DNA of 64,000 nucleotides from Metarhizium brunneum (taxonomy: Eukaryota > Ascomycota > Sordariomycetes > Hypocreales > Clavicipitaceae). The position numbers and the translations under genes were made by a program. Every line of letters starts with the position of its first letter. The first letter of the stretch is position 1. The notes under the pieces were generated by a model, which saw only the letters and a list, made by a program, of their open reading frames with translations, was not told the origin of the DNA and ran no database searches. The DNA is taken from the NCBI RefSeq assembly GCF_013426205.1, contig NC_089427.1, positions 1,054,001 through 1,118,000 on the forward strand, read 5' to 3'. Positions 1 to 10,053 of the stretch are shown here, one piece after another.

Positions 1-880
1 GCTGAGATGGGCGCCATGCCCTCGCGGATGAGGTGTCAAATATTCGGGCCGCCTCGCAAGCCTCGAGTAGCGACATGGAGCGACCATGAGAAAAGAGGAG
101 GCGTCCGTGTCAACTGTCCGAGTGTGCGAGTGCGTTGTCCAGTTCCAAATCCCCGGGTCGTAGGCAACAGCCAAAGTCTGTGGCAACTGGAAGGGCAGAA
201 GACAACATTGAACAACAAACAGCACATGGACAGCACCGCCTGCCACGTCCCAGCCGCCCGGCCGTGGATTGATTGGGTTGATGCTGGCCAAGTTCTGAAT
301 TCTCCGTCGACCGCATGTACATATGTACTCCGTATGTACATGCATAGGCGCAGAATTCCCCGCATGTTCTGGACGCCGAGGACTTTTGAGTAGCAGCAGG
401 AGTTTGTGCATCCCCCTGGCGGTCTGCCTGCCTGGACCTGGCCTCTGGTTCCCTTTGCACATGCAGGCTCCGAAGCCCCCAAGCCCCCAAGCCCCAAGCC
501 CCCAAGGCCATCGGAAAAACATGAGATGCATACCATACATACTCCGTACATGCGTATCTCAGGCGAGAGCCGGCACTGTCCCTATTTGGCAAGTTGCTCT
601 TGCGTGTGGCTGGCGGGAGGGTGACTTGAGTGGTTGCGAGTGGACATCTGGAACAGCCGCGCGCGGGTACGACGCTGTGGCGACTTGACCATGACAAAGT
701 CGAACATTGAACGCACGGCAGGCATAACTTAAAGAGTCAAGTCTGGTTGCACAGGATCTCTGTACCCGTCAATCGCCACGCAGCCTGATCTGAGTCGGAC
801 CGACTGGGGTTCAACGGCCAGGAAAGGGGCAGCATTTGCACACAACGTCAGGAGCCGCCAAGGAAGCGCATGGATCTATG

Positions 881-889
881 TACGGAGTA
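881..889 (+). repeat. TACGGAGTA dispersed motif (representative copy)
   Basis: This is one copy of a 9-bp motif, usually inside GTAC-GGA-GTAC. Exact copies in either orientation start at 326, 540, 881, 1000, 2417, 3217, 12985, 20474, 23633, 32259, 38705, 40148, 40375, 41130, 42566, 51313, 60248 and 61758. All lie outside the coding exons annotated here. A random 64-kb sequence of even composition would hold about 0.5. Whether it is a protein-binding site or a relic of a small element is not known from the sequence. Confidence 0.85.
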
Positions 890-1616
890 CAGGATGGCGT
901 TTTGCCCCAATAGCTGTTGAAGAACAATGCTCTTGTGATGACATCTGACACCGGCTCCGACGACGCCTCCAGAACAAACACGGCTGTTGGCTGCGCATGT
1001 ACTCCGTACGAGTGTACATACAGACAAGACAGTAAGTTACAATGTCGTTGCCTGCTCCGGAGCAAGGGACAAACGAAGCAGGAGGATAGCAGATAGCAGA
1101 AATCTGCAACACACCGTCTTTCGATCGGCATTGTCTCTCTCCACTCTGCTGCCCATTGCTCGAGGACAGCGCGCGTGCGGTACGATGAAAATGCACGAGG
1201 GCATCTTGTTCAGGCCTCACGGCAGAGCCGCATGGGAAAACCATCCAGGCCGAAGACGTCCTTCGGCCTGCCCCCAATTTCCCAATTTTGGCACCGGGTT
1301 TTTAGCCGTACCCCGTTGGGTGTCTTGCACACAGCACAGGGTTCTTCTTCTTCAAGGGCCACTCCCGAATCGATGACAGGGGATACTTGCTGACCAAAGG
1401 CTCAGTACGGACAAGTCGAGGAGTTCCGTTCCACATGGCGGGCCATGATAAGCTTTATGGGTTTATGGGGGAACAAGGGCAGCACGCGATTCGCCCATAT
1501 ACGGCAACCGTCCAGAAGGGGTATTGAAGCCGGCTCCAGAGGAGGTGCGCTCTGGTCTGGCTGTGTCATTCGTACCGAGCATGACACACTTGGCATGGCG
1601 GAGTTACGGAGGGCGT

Positions 1617-1668
1617 GCTGGTGCCGATGCTGATGCCGGTGCCGATGCTGGTGCTGGTGCCGGTGCAT
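1617..1668. repeat. GGTGCCGATGCT-like minisatellite
   Basis: This is an imperfect tandem array of 6- to 12-bp units (GGTGCC, GATGCT, GGTGCT). It creates spurious Ala-Gly or His-Gln runs in open frames on both strands. I see no coding context. Confidence 0.8.
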
Positions 1669-1760
1669 GTTGCAGGTCGATCCAACCAGACTCAATGTTA
1701 CATTCGCCCCCGAAGAGTCGAAACCAGTGGTTACTGCTCCTTTCGTTCCCATTTGGCGCT

Positions 1761-1774
1761 CCCCCCCCCCCCCC
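1761..1774. repeat. Poly-C tract
   Basis: A run of 14 C in non-coding DNA. It may be a sequencing-length uncertainty as well as a true tract. Confidence 0.9.
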
Positions 1775-2369
1775 GAAACAACAGGCCGGCGGCGAGTTGG
1801 ACGCACGCCACGGGGAGGGGGAGAAGGGGAGGGGGGGCGTGCTCGCGACGAATGCGACGAGTGCGACGCGTCGGCCCAACTTTTGTTGGTTGATGACGGG
1901 CAGGTCAATGCCGCTGCCGTTCGGAGAAAGGGCTTGTGATTACCATTTGTCAAGCGGCCAAGACTACACGAGATGGGAAAGAGGGCATCACGGACCGGCA
2001 GTCGTGGGCTCGTGGTAAAATTAGGTTGCATCTAGTGTCTGTCATGTACGTGCTGGTTGGTGGAAGAACAAGAGTCCAAGAAAGCATGAGGGCCGCTTTA
2101 TGAGGAGCCGCACCGCCGAGGACGAGAAAGCGAAGGAGAGAAGCTGGCTCGGAACTTGGCACTGTCCGAGGTCCAAAACAAAACAAAACAGAACAGAACA
2201 GCCAACTACTACATACATACAGCCAACGGCCAACAGCCAACAACGCTGTATCGTATCAATTGTGGCAAACCCGTCTGGTCCTTTTGCAATTGCGTCCCCA
2301 CGCCCTGCTCCGGCCATGTTGGGCTCTTTGTCTCGTTGCAACCATGTGCTTTTACTTTTTTCGTTTTCC

Positions 2370-2390
2370 TTTTTTTTTTTTTTTTTTTTT
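2370..2390. repeat. Poly-T tract
   Basis: An uninterrupted run of 21 T inside a pyrimidine-rich stretch (about 2349-2399). No gene is associated with it. Confidence 0.9.
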
Positions 2391-2591
2391 CCCTTCCTTG
2401 AAAGGAGCAACCTCCCTACGGAGTAACTCCGTGGCGCACGGTCCTTGATGGAACGGTCCGTAGCATTCGGGTGTGCGTGGTACGTAATCCTCCGGGGAAC
2501 GCGGTTCGTTTGGTTCTGGAAGGCTTTGCAGATGTCTTGGGCTGAGGACCCGTCGCGACCGGAGATCGATTGTCGACATGGAGCTGAAGAT

Positions 2592-2611
2592 GTACATACA
2601 TACATACATAC
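2592..2611. repeat. TACA tetranucleotide microsatellite
   Basis: About five tandem TACA units in non-coding DNA. Confidence 0.85.
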
Positions 2612-4568
2612 AGTGTACATGGTGCGTGCACGGGCTGCCTGCCTCGCCTGCTGCGATGCGCTGGAATTACCAGTAACTGCTCTGGACGTGCCGTGCTGTC
2701 TGTCGATGTTGTGCTGGAGTCATGTCCGAGCATACACGGTGGCTGAATACGTGGGCTTGTACGTTATATATGTTCCCTTGGTTTTGTACGATTCTGTAAG
2801 GGGGCTATATCGAGTCTTTTGTCTTGTAGAGCGGAAGAATACATGCACTTTCTATTCATGTTATACGCGAGGAATAATCGTGGTGTGCGACGGCTGCTAG
2901 GGATAGGTATAGGTATAGGGTAGGTGGTCGACTTGTGAAGTTCCGACTTCATACGTGTTCAAGTGGAAGTGATGCCGTGTGACGGCTACAAAGGAGATGG
3001 CTCGTACTTGCCCTTTACTTGACGGATGTGAATGCCGTGAATGATGGAATTCAAGCGTCAATCGTAATTCGTCACTCGTGTGTTTCTGCCGTCTCATCTA
3101 GACGGGACGGACGTGTGCTGGCTTCAAATTAGACTATCCAACCGTGTATATTGGACGACGACGAGTGTATAAATACAGGGTAGATGTGTGCGGTTCGTCG
3201 GCGTGTTGAGCCGTAATACGGAGTACACTAGACGTTGGACAGGGCGACCACGTAGTTCAAGGGCGTGGAAATTTACTCTTGGTGGCTTGTTGACCTAGAT
3301 TATACGCTTGACAATGTATTTCTGCGCATCTGTCGTTTGGCTGGAACTCTTGGCATGGCAAAAGTACGGAAGGGTACTGAAGTGTGCTCTGTTTGATAAT
3401 GTATCCCGGCTCATGAGCTGTAGCGAAGCAGAAGAAGACACGATTCTGTGACGCGTGGACTATTGGGGAGACTGTATGCTTCCAACGGTGTATATGCTAG
3501 CAATGCGTAGAGGTCTTCGGTATTGTATATGGACTTTTTGAAAGCGGTCTTTGCATATCTGCTCGTCGGAAATACTGTAGGTTACGGACTTGGCGGAAGA
3601 TATTCATGATGGGTGCGGGCTTGGAGATTTGGCGGCTGCCGCTTCTTCTTCACGCGGCTTGATGCTGCCTTGTTATTGTGAAGCTTCTTGATCGCCCGGC
3701 TCGGCGCGCACTACTGAAACACGGGTGGCAGTTTGCTGCGCTGGGTGGTGTTTTGGTTGTGAGGAGCGTGCGTTGTGAACGGGGGCTGGGATTCCTGGCC
3801 TTGGTTTGTTGAATATGCAGCCTCTTGGGGATATTTCCTAATGGTCTTTGTCATGGGGGGGATCGGGCTGCCTGAGGGGATTCAACTTGGCTTAATATGA
3901 TATTTGCTGTATTGATTTCCGTCTTGAATGCGAAAAAGAGTATGCTTGTTATTATATACGGCCCCTTCTTGTTCCATGGTGGTTGTTGGAACAGGAGGCT
4001 TGCAAGGAAATATCTCTTCAAGTCGCAGCGGACAGGGGTGTCTTGTCGACTTTTGACGTGTGGTACATACCTAGTTGTAGGATTTCTGAAGTAGGGGAGC
4101 TGAGATTGGTTATATTGAGTGGTATAGGAAGGGATATGTGTGTCTTGACCTACACTACGGAGCACTTGGACGGATATAGGCGATTTCAATGGTGAGAAGT
4201 GAGCAGGAATGCCTTGTGTAGGGTCTCAGGGTGGATCCTGTGGGAGTACAAGTCCAAGAGTTGTAATTGCACAGAAAAAGAGGAATCGGGATTGTGTTGA
4301 CAGGAGTGCAAGTTGAAGATCACAAGGGATCTATTCGCGTTGTCCTACGCAGCACACTCGTTGAACTGTGCCGGGATGCTGCCGGGACGATGGAGTCTCG
4401 GGACCACGAAGCTGTTCGACTACCTTGTTTCATACATTTCTCTGCGTCGACGTTGTGTTTTGCACCTGTTTTGAGGTTTCGAGTTTCAGGAGGTGCACTT
4501 GATGGTGGGACGGGAGGAATAAGTGTATAAGAATATATAAGCTTACGTAACGGAATGTAGCAGGATAC

Positions 4569-4670
4569 GGCAACATGGCCGAGTGGTTAAGGCGAAAGAC
4601 TCGAATCTTAGCATATAAGAAAGTTGATCTTTTGGGTTCGCCCGCGTCAGTTCGAATCTGGCTGTTGTCG
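4569..4670 (+). tRNA. tRNA-Ser(CGA) with intron
   Basis: The 102-nt gene folds as a class II serine tRNA reading UCG. The acceptor arm pairs GGCAACA (4569-4575) with TGTTGTC (4663-4669) plus discriminator G. The D-arm contains the A box (TGGCCGAGTGG). The anticodon stem AAAGA/TCTTT encloses a loop with CGA at 4602-4604. A 21-nt intron (4606-4626) follows A37, the normal eukaryotic site. A long variable arm (TGGGTTCGCCC) and a T-arm with TTCGAAT complete the molecule. Overall it closely resembles yeast serine tRNAs. A T-run follows at once, as expected for RNA polymerase III. Confidence 0.95.
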
Positions 4671-4673
4671 ATC

Positions 4674-4693
4674 TTTTTTGATGTTTTTTTTTT
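4674..4693 (+). terminator. RNA polymerase III T-run terminator
   Basis: T6 (4674-4679), G, AT, G, then T10 (4684-4693) begin 4 nt after the tRNA 3' end. This is the standard Pol III stop signal, here doubled. Confidence 0.85.
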
Positions 4694-6258
4694 ATTATTA
4701 TTTAATTTTTTTTACAAAAGTTATTGCGAGGATCCACCACATATTTCGTCATCTTGATTATTTTTTTCATCATTGTATTAACCTTCTCCGCCGGTGAAAA
4801 GGGGCGGTCAAGTTGTTTCATTGGAGTACATTGTGATGCATCAACAGACACGCCCGTCGCCTTGCCAGACCCTGGCTACCTAGTAATTAATAGAATTACA
4901 TGTGGCCATATAATCAAGGACAGGGGGAGGCGTCTGGCGTCGCCTGGCACTGTCGGGAACCTGCCGCTTTACGAGAGCAGAGGGCATTGACGGGACGGCG
5001 TGAACTCGAGCTCGCATGACCAAGGGAGGACTTGATACGCAGCGGGCCAAGGCGAGGGCACGAAGGCGCAGCTAGAGGGCATGACTTGCATAGCGGAATG
5101 CCCCTCCATGGAATTCATGTATCGATATTAAAATTACCCAGGCAGCAATACTGCCTAGGTAGTGATAAGACGGCTTTCGCGAGCAGGGGCCGAGGATAAT
5201 GGGGCCGTGGGAATGAATGGATGCGATAATTCGAATATAGGGGGCGCGGCCCTTTTTTTGGGCCCATGGAAGCAGGAGCCCACGTGTGCGTTGTTTCGGG
5301 CATTTCAACTCGGGACAATGTCAGCGCGATGGAGCGAACCAGAGTACGAGGAATCCAAGTACGCAGGTGCCTGGACTGCGCCTTTTGGCCTTCGGTACCA
5401 TGTGCATTAATTTATGGTAAAATATATTTACCTATTATAATATATACACCAATATATTATAACATGAATATTATATATACAAGTATAAAGTCTCATGGTC
5501 ACGTCTAAGTAAGTACCTGGTGAGGCGTGAGCGCACCCAGCAAACCCAGCAAAAAGAGTTGATGAGCCCGCCGAGCAATTCGCTGGTGCATGGGGCACGC
5601 GGTACCCTGTACTTGGCGATTCGTAGGGCTGTGCGCCCAGATGCAGGTACCGGACGCGAGTCGTCTGGTCGAGTACCTCTAGCGGCACAGTGGTTTAACA
5701 CGGCACTGGGCGCTGCGCCAGTACGAAAATAGCGGCGCGCCCACTGCCGGCTGAAGTATGGTCTGGTGTTGCTGCATGTGCCCACTGCCGCTCCCCGCTG
5801 TAGCCGGGCTGTCAACAGGAGTACAGTGCACGGACTCTCTGGCCAATGGGCGGCCGGCTCCCTTCCCAGGTGCCTCCAAACATCAACTGTCGCCGCTTGT
5901 CAGAGGAGGGCCACAGACGGCACTAATTAGTCCGTATGGAGCCAAAGGGCATCGAATTCCAGCAGCTGTAGAAAGTCATCCCGCTGAAAAAAAAACCCAT
6001 GTCGACGACTTGACAGTCCCCCAGATCCCGTGGCAGGAAAAGGACGTCCCATTTCTTCACCCAGCGCTCGTTCTGCAGTCAAACATTGCCTTTTCTCTGC
6101 GTTTCTGCGAATGGCCTCATCATAGCCGTTTAGCGATTTTTTTCCTCAGTTTTCTTTTTCATGCTTCTTGCTGTCGCTTGCTGCCGCATTCCGACTCGCC
6201 GCTCGCTCGCGCAACTCGTTCTCTCCTTTGTCGTCAGAGACGGAGACGGACCGGCATC
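4694..6258. other. Intergenic, AT-rich patch inside
   Basis: I see no gene. The stretch 5400-5510 is strongly AT-rich and joins the repeat at 5460-5585. The last few hundred bases are likely promoter and 5' leader of the PQ-loop gene at 6259, with pyrimidine-rich stretches such as 6140-6240. Confidence 0.6.
5460..5585 (+). repeat. Dispersed repeat, copy 1
   Basis: This sequence is partly shared with 54005-54123. The best block (5511-5544 against 54058-54091) matches at 29 of 34 positions, and all five differences are transitions. Similarity continues upstream (ATAAAG-Y-CTCA) and downstream (GAG-Y-CCGC, GAGCA, ATTC). Both copies sit against an AT-rich stretch. It may be a relic of a transposon end. 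No open reading frame is associated. Confidence 0.6.
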
Positions 6259-7347
6259 ATGACCTGGCTTACCAACTTGACGGGCTTCATTGCCCCCTTT
6301 TTCATCATCATGTCGCCCATCATCTCGTACGGCGACCAGATTCTTGCCATGCATCGGAATAAATCGAGCGCCGGCTTTTCCCTGGACATCCCGTTGATTA
6401 TGCTGGTGGCTTCCTTCTTCAGGTATGTTTGCCCATCTACGATGCGCGGATGCGCCCAAACAGCCCGGGAAAGCGTTGCAATCCATACACGGGGACTTGA
6501 TGCTAACGAGGCTATTTCTTTTTTCCTTTCTCCGTACAGAATCTTTTACTGGCCGGGCTCGCGATTCGACGCTAGTCTGTTGGTGCAGTCATTCATCATG
6601 GTGGTGGTGCAGCTCATTTTGCTCAAGATTGCGCTGGAACACAGGCCGCTGCCTGCGACCAAGGGCGGCGAGGGCAGCATGCCGTTTTCTGGTCTCCAAC
6701 AAGGCGGTCCGTTTGACATTCAACGGCCCTACAACTTTTGGCAGTGGCGGTCGCACAAGCCGTATGTTGCTCCCGGCACCCCCCTTTGCTTCCCTCGTGG
6801 AATTTAAGCTGCTCGTGAAACGGCCCCAGGATAAAATTGCTGATTTTTTTTTGACTGTGGCAGATACTGGCACTTCCTCCTCTACCTCCTCGGCGGTCTC
6901 ATCGTCTGCGAAGTCCTCCTCCGACCCATGGAGCCCATCTACGACGCGTACTCGGTGCTCATCGGATACCTCGGCCTCTCCATTGAGGCGACCCTGCCCA
7001 TCCCGCAGCTGATTGCCAACGCCCAATCGCAATCATGCAAGGGCTTCCGACTGTCCGTCCTGGCCGCCTGGATCGGCGGCGACGCCATGAAGGTCTTTTG
7101 GTTCTTTACGTCTACGAGCGAGATCCCCCTGGCCTTCAAGGTCTGCGGCTGCTTCCAGGCCGCCTGCGATTGTTTGTTAGGCATCCAGTATTTCATTTAT
7201 GGCGCCGGTGGTGACGAGGCCGTTTTGAAGGAGCACGCCATGGAGGAGGCTCACTGGGCGCGCGGCCACCGGGCCTCACATTCCCACACGCGGAGCATGT
7301 CAGCCGGGCAGCGAGGGGCCACGTTCAGCGATACCGAGGCGGAATAG
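6259..7347 (+). CDS. PQ-loop repeat membrane protein (PQLC1/SLC66A2- or Any1-like)
   Basis: Three exons (6259-6422, 6540-6761, 6864-7347) join to 289 residues. Introns have GTATGT donors and CAG acceptors. The start ATG opens directly onto a hydrophobic segment (residues 5-24). The protein has the two-repeat layout of PQ-loop proteins. Repeat 1 contains SYGDQILAMHRNKSSAGFSL (residues 23-42), with GDQ in place of the PQ. Repeat 2 contains PIPQLIANAQS followed by KGFRLSVLAAW, with the canonical PQ. Several further hydrophobic helices fit seven membrane spans. The C-terminal 50 residues are hydrophilic, His/Ser-rich and probably cytosolic. In yeast and animals relatives act in Golgi/endosome membranes and affect phospholipid asymmetry. 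That role is inferred from family, not shown here. The true substrate is unknown. Confidence 0.9.
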
Positions 7348-8656
7348 ATGACTGTCTTGGAGACGGTTCTGGGCGGGCTGCGGCACGGAAAGGCGAGGCT
7401 GCAGACCAAGAACCATGTTTTGATTATATTGGAAACGATTGCTTCGGCAAGAGAGCATTTTATTACGCGAATGAAAGCATTGTTGATAACACACGAGCAG
7501 TCACGGTAACGACTACCGATGCGATTGCAACAGGTATTTATGCCGAGGGGCAGCGGTGCGGGTGCGGGTGCAGGTGCAGATATAAGAGGCATTTGGTACT
7601 TTTCATACGGACAGTGGAGAGCAGGGCATACATGACGATGAAGCATTGTGGTTTGGTCGGGTCTGATACTTGTTGGACCGGGGGTAGAGATGAAGTTGGG
7701 CGTCTCCCCCCTGGCGCGCAAGGCGTTAAGTAGTGATAGAGCGGTACAGCCACGTCCGCAAAGGCCACTGGGTATTCTGCCGCCGGTGCGTCTCAAGGCA
7801 CGTAAATAATTTTGTAATAAAAGCCCAAGAGGCAATTACCTTGATGATGTTGTGCAAACAGTTATTTATAGAGCCCTGTGGTGAGTGTGCGTGCGAGTTG
7901 CATTTGAGCTCAATGTAGTGGTTATCGACCATGCACCAGGCGACTCCTAGATTGGGGGATGCGAGTACCCAGCCACCTTACTTTTTCCTTTGCGTTGCAG
8001 ATTGCAGGCAGCCAACGTCGACTGGTGCAGTCAAGCTGGGTGCTTGGGCAGATGTACTTGGCGGTTGTTGTTTGTGCATCGTTTGCTCAAAAACACATTC
8101 TTGATTGAGAACATTAGCCATATCAATTTGCGGCAAGGCGACTTGGCTGTGTTGGTTCCTGCCTAGTAGCCGCCGAGTCCTCAACCATCCATCTTCACCT
8201 TCAACTTGGACAGGACAGCGTTTGCCTCACAGCGCGATAGACCATCTCTGATTATCTGTGGCTCAATCTTTAAAAAAGGTATGCTTGACCAGAAACAAGT
8301 TTAGTAAATGAGCCTAACAATGCAATAGAGTCATCCTTCACCTGGACAGATAGCAGCCAAACACCAACGTGTAGTCGAGCTCACTTCCTCGTCACTTTTA
8401 CCCAACCGGCGCCAGCTGGCACGGGATTTTTCCTTCTTTCTCATATACATGCGCCTGCACCTCCAACTGCATGCTCACATACATTCATCTACACAATTCT
8501 CTTCCTCCTTTGCCTCCAAAACTACCCTTGTGCGCATGACGGATGCGCAGGCAGCCCAGTCATTATCACCAAGCGAGCTTCACTTATACCACTCGCTTGC
8601 CTTTTACGTCTGCCCAGCTCACTCCGCGGTGAAATCGCCCTTTACCCTCAAACGCC
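7348..8656. other. Intergenic
   Basis: I see no gene. A short GGTGCG/GGTGCA minisatellite lies at about 7555-7579. The last 250 bases are pyrimidine-rich and probably form the promoter and leader of the gene at 8657. Confidence 0.6.
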
Positions 8657-9758
8657 ATGGCACCGACAAACTCCAAAGCAAACTACAAGACCTACGAGGC
8701 GCAAGCCCGTATGGTCAGGGCCATTGTCGCCGCCCACCCGGACGTCAAATGGAACTACAAAGGTAAGTGAAGTTGGCTTGCTCCTCGTTGCCCCCTTTGC
8801 CGTCCCGTTTCCATCACCACTTCCCGCCCTCTACACCCGCCTCCCTCCTCCCCCTTTTCTTCTATGTCATGGGACGGGGAGTTGACCGTCCCAGAAATCG
8901 CCGCCTGCTACGGCTCAGACATGACCGAGCACGCGCTCAACCACCGCTTCCGCCGGCTCAGAGCCCAGGCCTTGATTATCCGCGAAGGACGCCCCCAGGG
9001 CTTCGACATGAAGCACCTCTCCGTCGAAGACAACATGCCCACGGCCCAGGACGCAGTCGACAAGACGAGTACGTCCCTTCCACACTCCCACCCCCCCTTG
9101 CCCTTCCCTTCCCTCGCTCTCGTCCGCCCCCCAAAGTCCAGACAAGAGCTAACCCACTGCGACAGATATAGCCAAGTACTTTGGCCAGTCGACAGCGGAC
9201 GGGATCCAGTTCCAGTTCCGCGGCATCAAAAAGGACGCCGACCAGCTGCGCCAGACGCACTCGTCGGGCGGCGACGTCGCCAACTGCCTCTCCCTGCCGT
9301 CGGGCACCTCGACGCCCACCAGGGCCGCGGCCGCCGCCCGCACGCCAGGCAGCCGCAAGCGCCCGCGCGCCGAGCCCAAGCCCTCGCTGTCCGAGGCCTC
9401 GGGCGACGAGGAGGACGACTGGAGCGACAGGGACGAGACGCCGTCGAAGCGGGCCCCGAAGCCCACGCCGGCCCGGAAGACGGGCGCGCGCAAGGCCGCG
9501 GTCCGCGCGGGCGCTACCATCGCCGCCGGCGCCGCGCCCGACTCGGACTCGGACGTGGTCCTCGTCAAGCCCGAGTCGCAGTACCAGAGCATCTTTGGCG
9601 ACGCCGCCGGCGCCGCCCCCTCCCCGTCGACTGCCTCCGTCGCCGGCGCCTTTACCGAGCGCGCCACCGATCCCGTCTTCTCCACGGCCTTTGGGGCCAA
9701 TCTCTACTTGGGCAGTTTTGAGGAAGCCATCGAGGCGTATGGCGACGGGGAGATTTGA
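8657..9758 (+). CDS. Conserved fungal protein, probably nuclear; function unknown
   Basis: Three exons (8657-8762, 8895-9068, 9166-9758) give 290 residues. The first intron acceptor was placed at 8893-8894 because it restores a continuous helical segment running NYK into EIAACYGSDMTEHALNHR. An apparent upstream start near 8864 would break the frame. Residues 1-110 are compact and Lys/Arg/His-rich. They include a segment NIAKYFGQSTADGIQFQFR after the second intron that I associate with a fungal-only protein group of unknown role. Residues about 135-230 are Pro/Ala/Ser/Arg-rich and likely disordered, with basic patches such as SRKRPRAEPK that could be nuclear localisation signals. The C-terminus returns to a more ordered acidic/aromatic sequence. 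GC is very high in exon 3. A DNA-binding role is only a guess. Confidence 0.85.
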
Positions 9759-10053
9759 AATGCATCGTTGGAGGGGATATTCAGCGAGTGCATGTGAATG
9801 GGAACGCGACGTGCGAGGGAGCGGGACAGAGGGAGGGAGAGAGGGAGAGACGGGCGCAGAGCCCCTTTTGACATATTGGACGCGCGCAGGATGGACTAGT
9901 GAGACGGGGCCTTTTGTGTTTCTGGCGTGGATGGGCGAGCATTTTTGATGCGTGGCCAACGGACTGCGAATTAGACTACACTTTGCTGAGCTACAATACA
10001 CTCGATACCCATAATGTACACTCGACTACTTTGATATATTCACTACTTCGCCA

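Larger units (their letters stand above)
1..4568. other. Gene-free interval, left edge
   Basis: I see no supportable gene in these 4.5 kb. Open frames up to about 200 codons occur, but they are low-complexity or lack an ATG and show no recognisable family. The stretch holds simple repeats (described separately), six exact copies of the TACGGAGTA motif, and no clear tRNA. It is probably intergenic or the flank of a gene to the left. Confidence 0.6.

Noticed and set aside
1402..2031. 209-codon minus-strand open frame
   Set aside because: Its sequence comes largely from the GGTGCC/GATGCT minisatellite (His-Gln run) and a poly-C tract. No domain is visible.
8864..8894. Alternative start (ATG at 8864) for the gene at 8657-9758
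   Set aside because: Using it discards a well-formed first exon. Splicing 8762 to 8895 gives a continuous frame with a good acceptor, so 8864-8894 is the end of intron 1.
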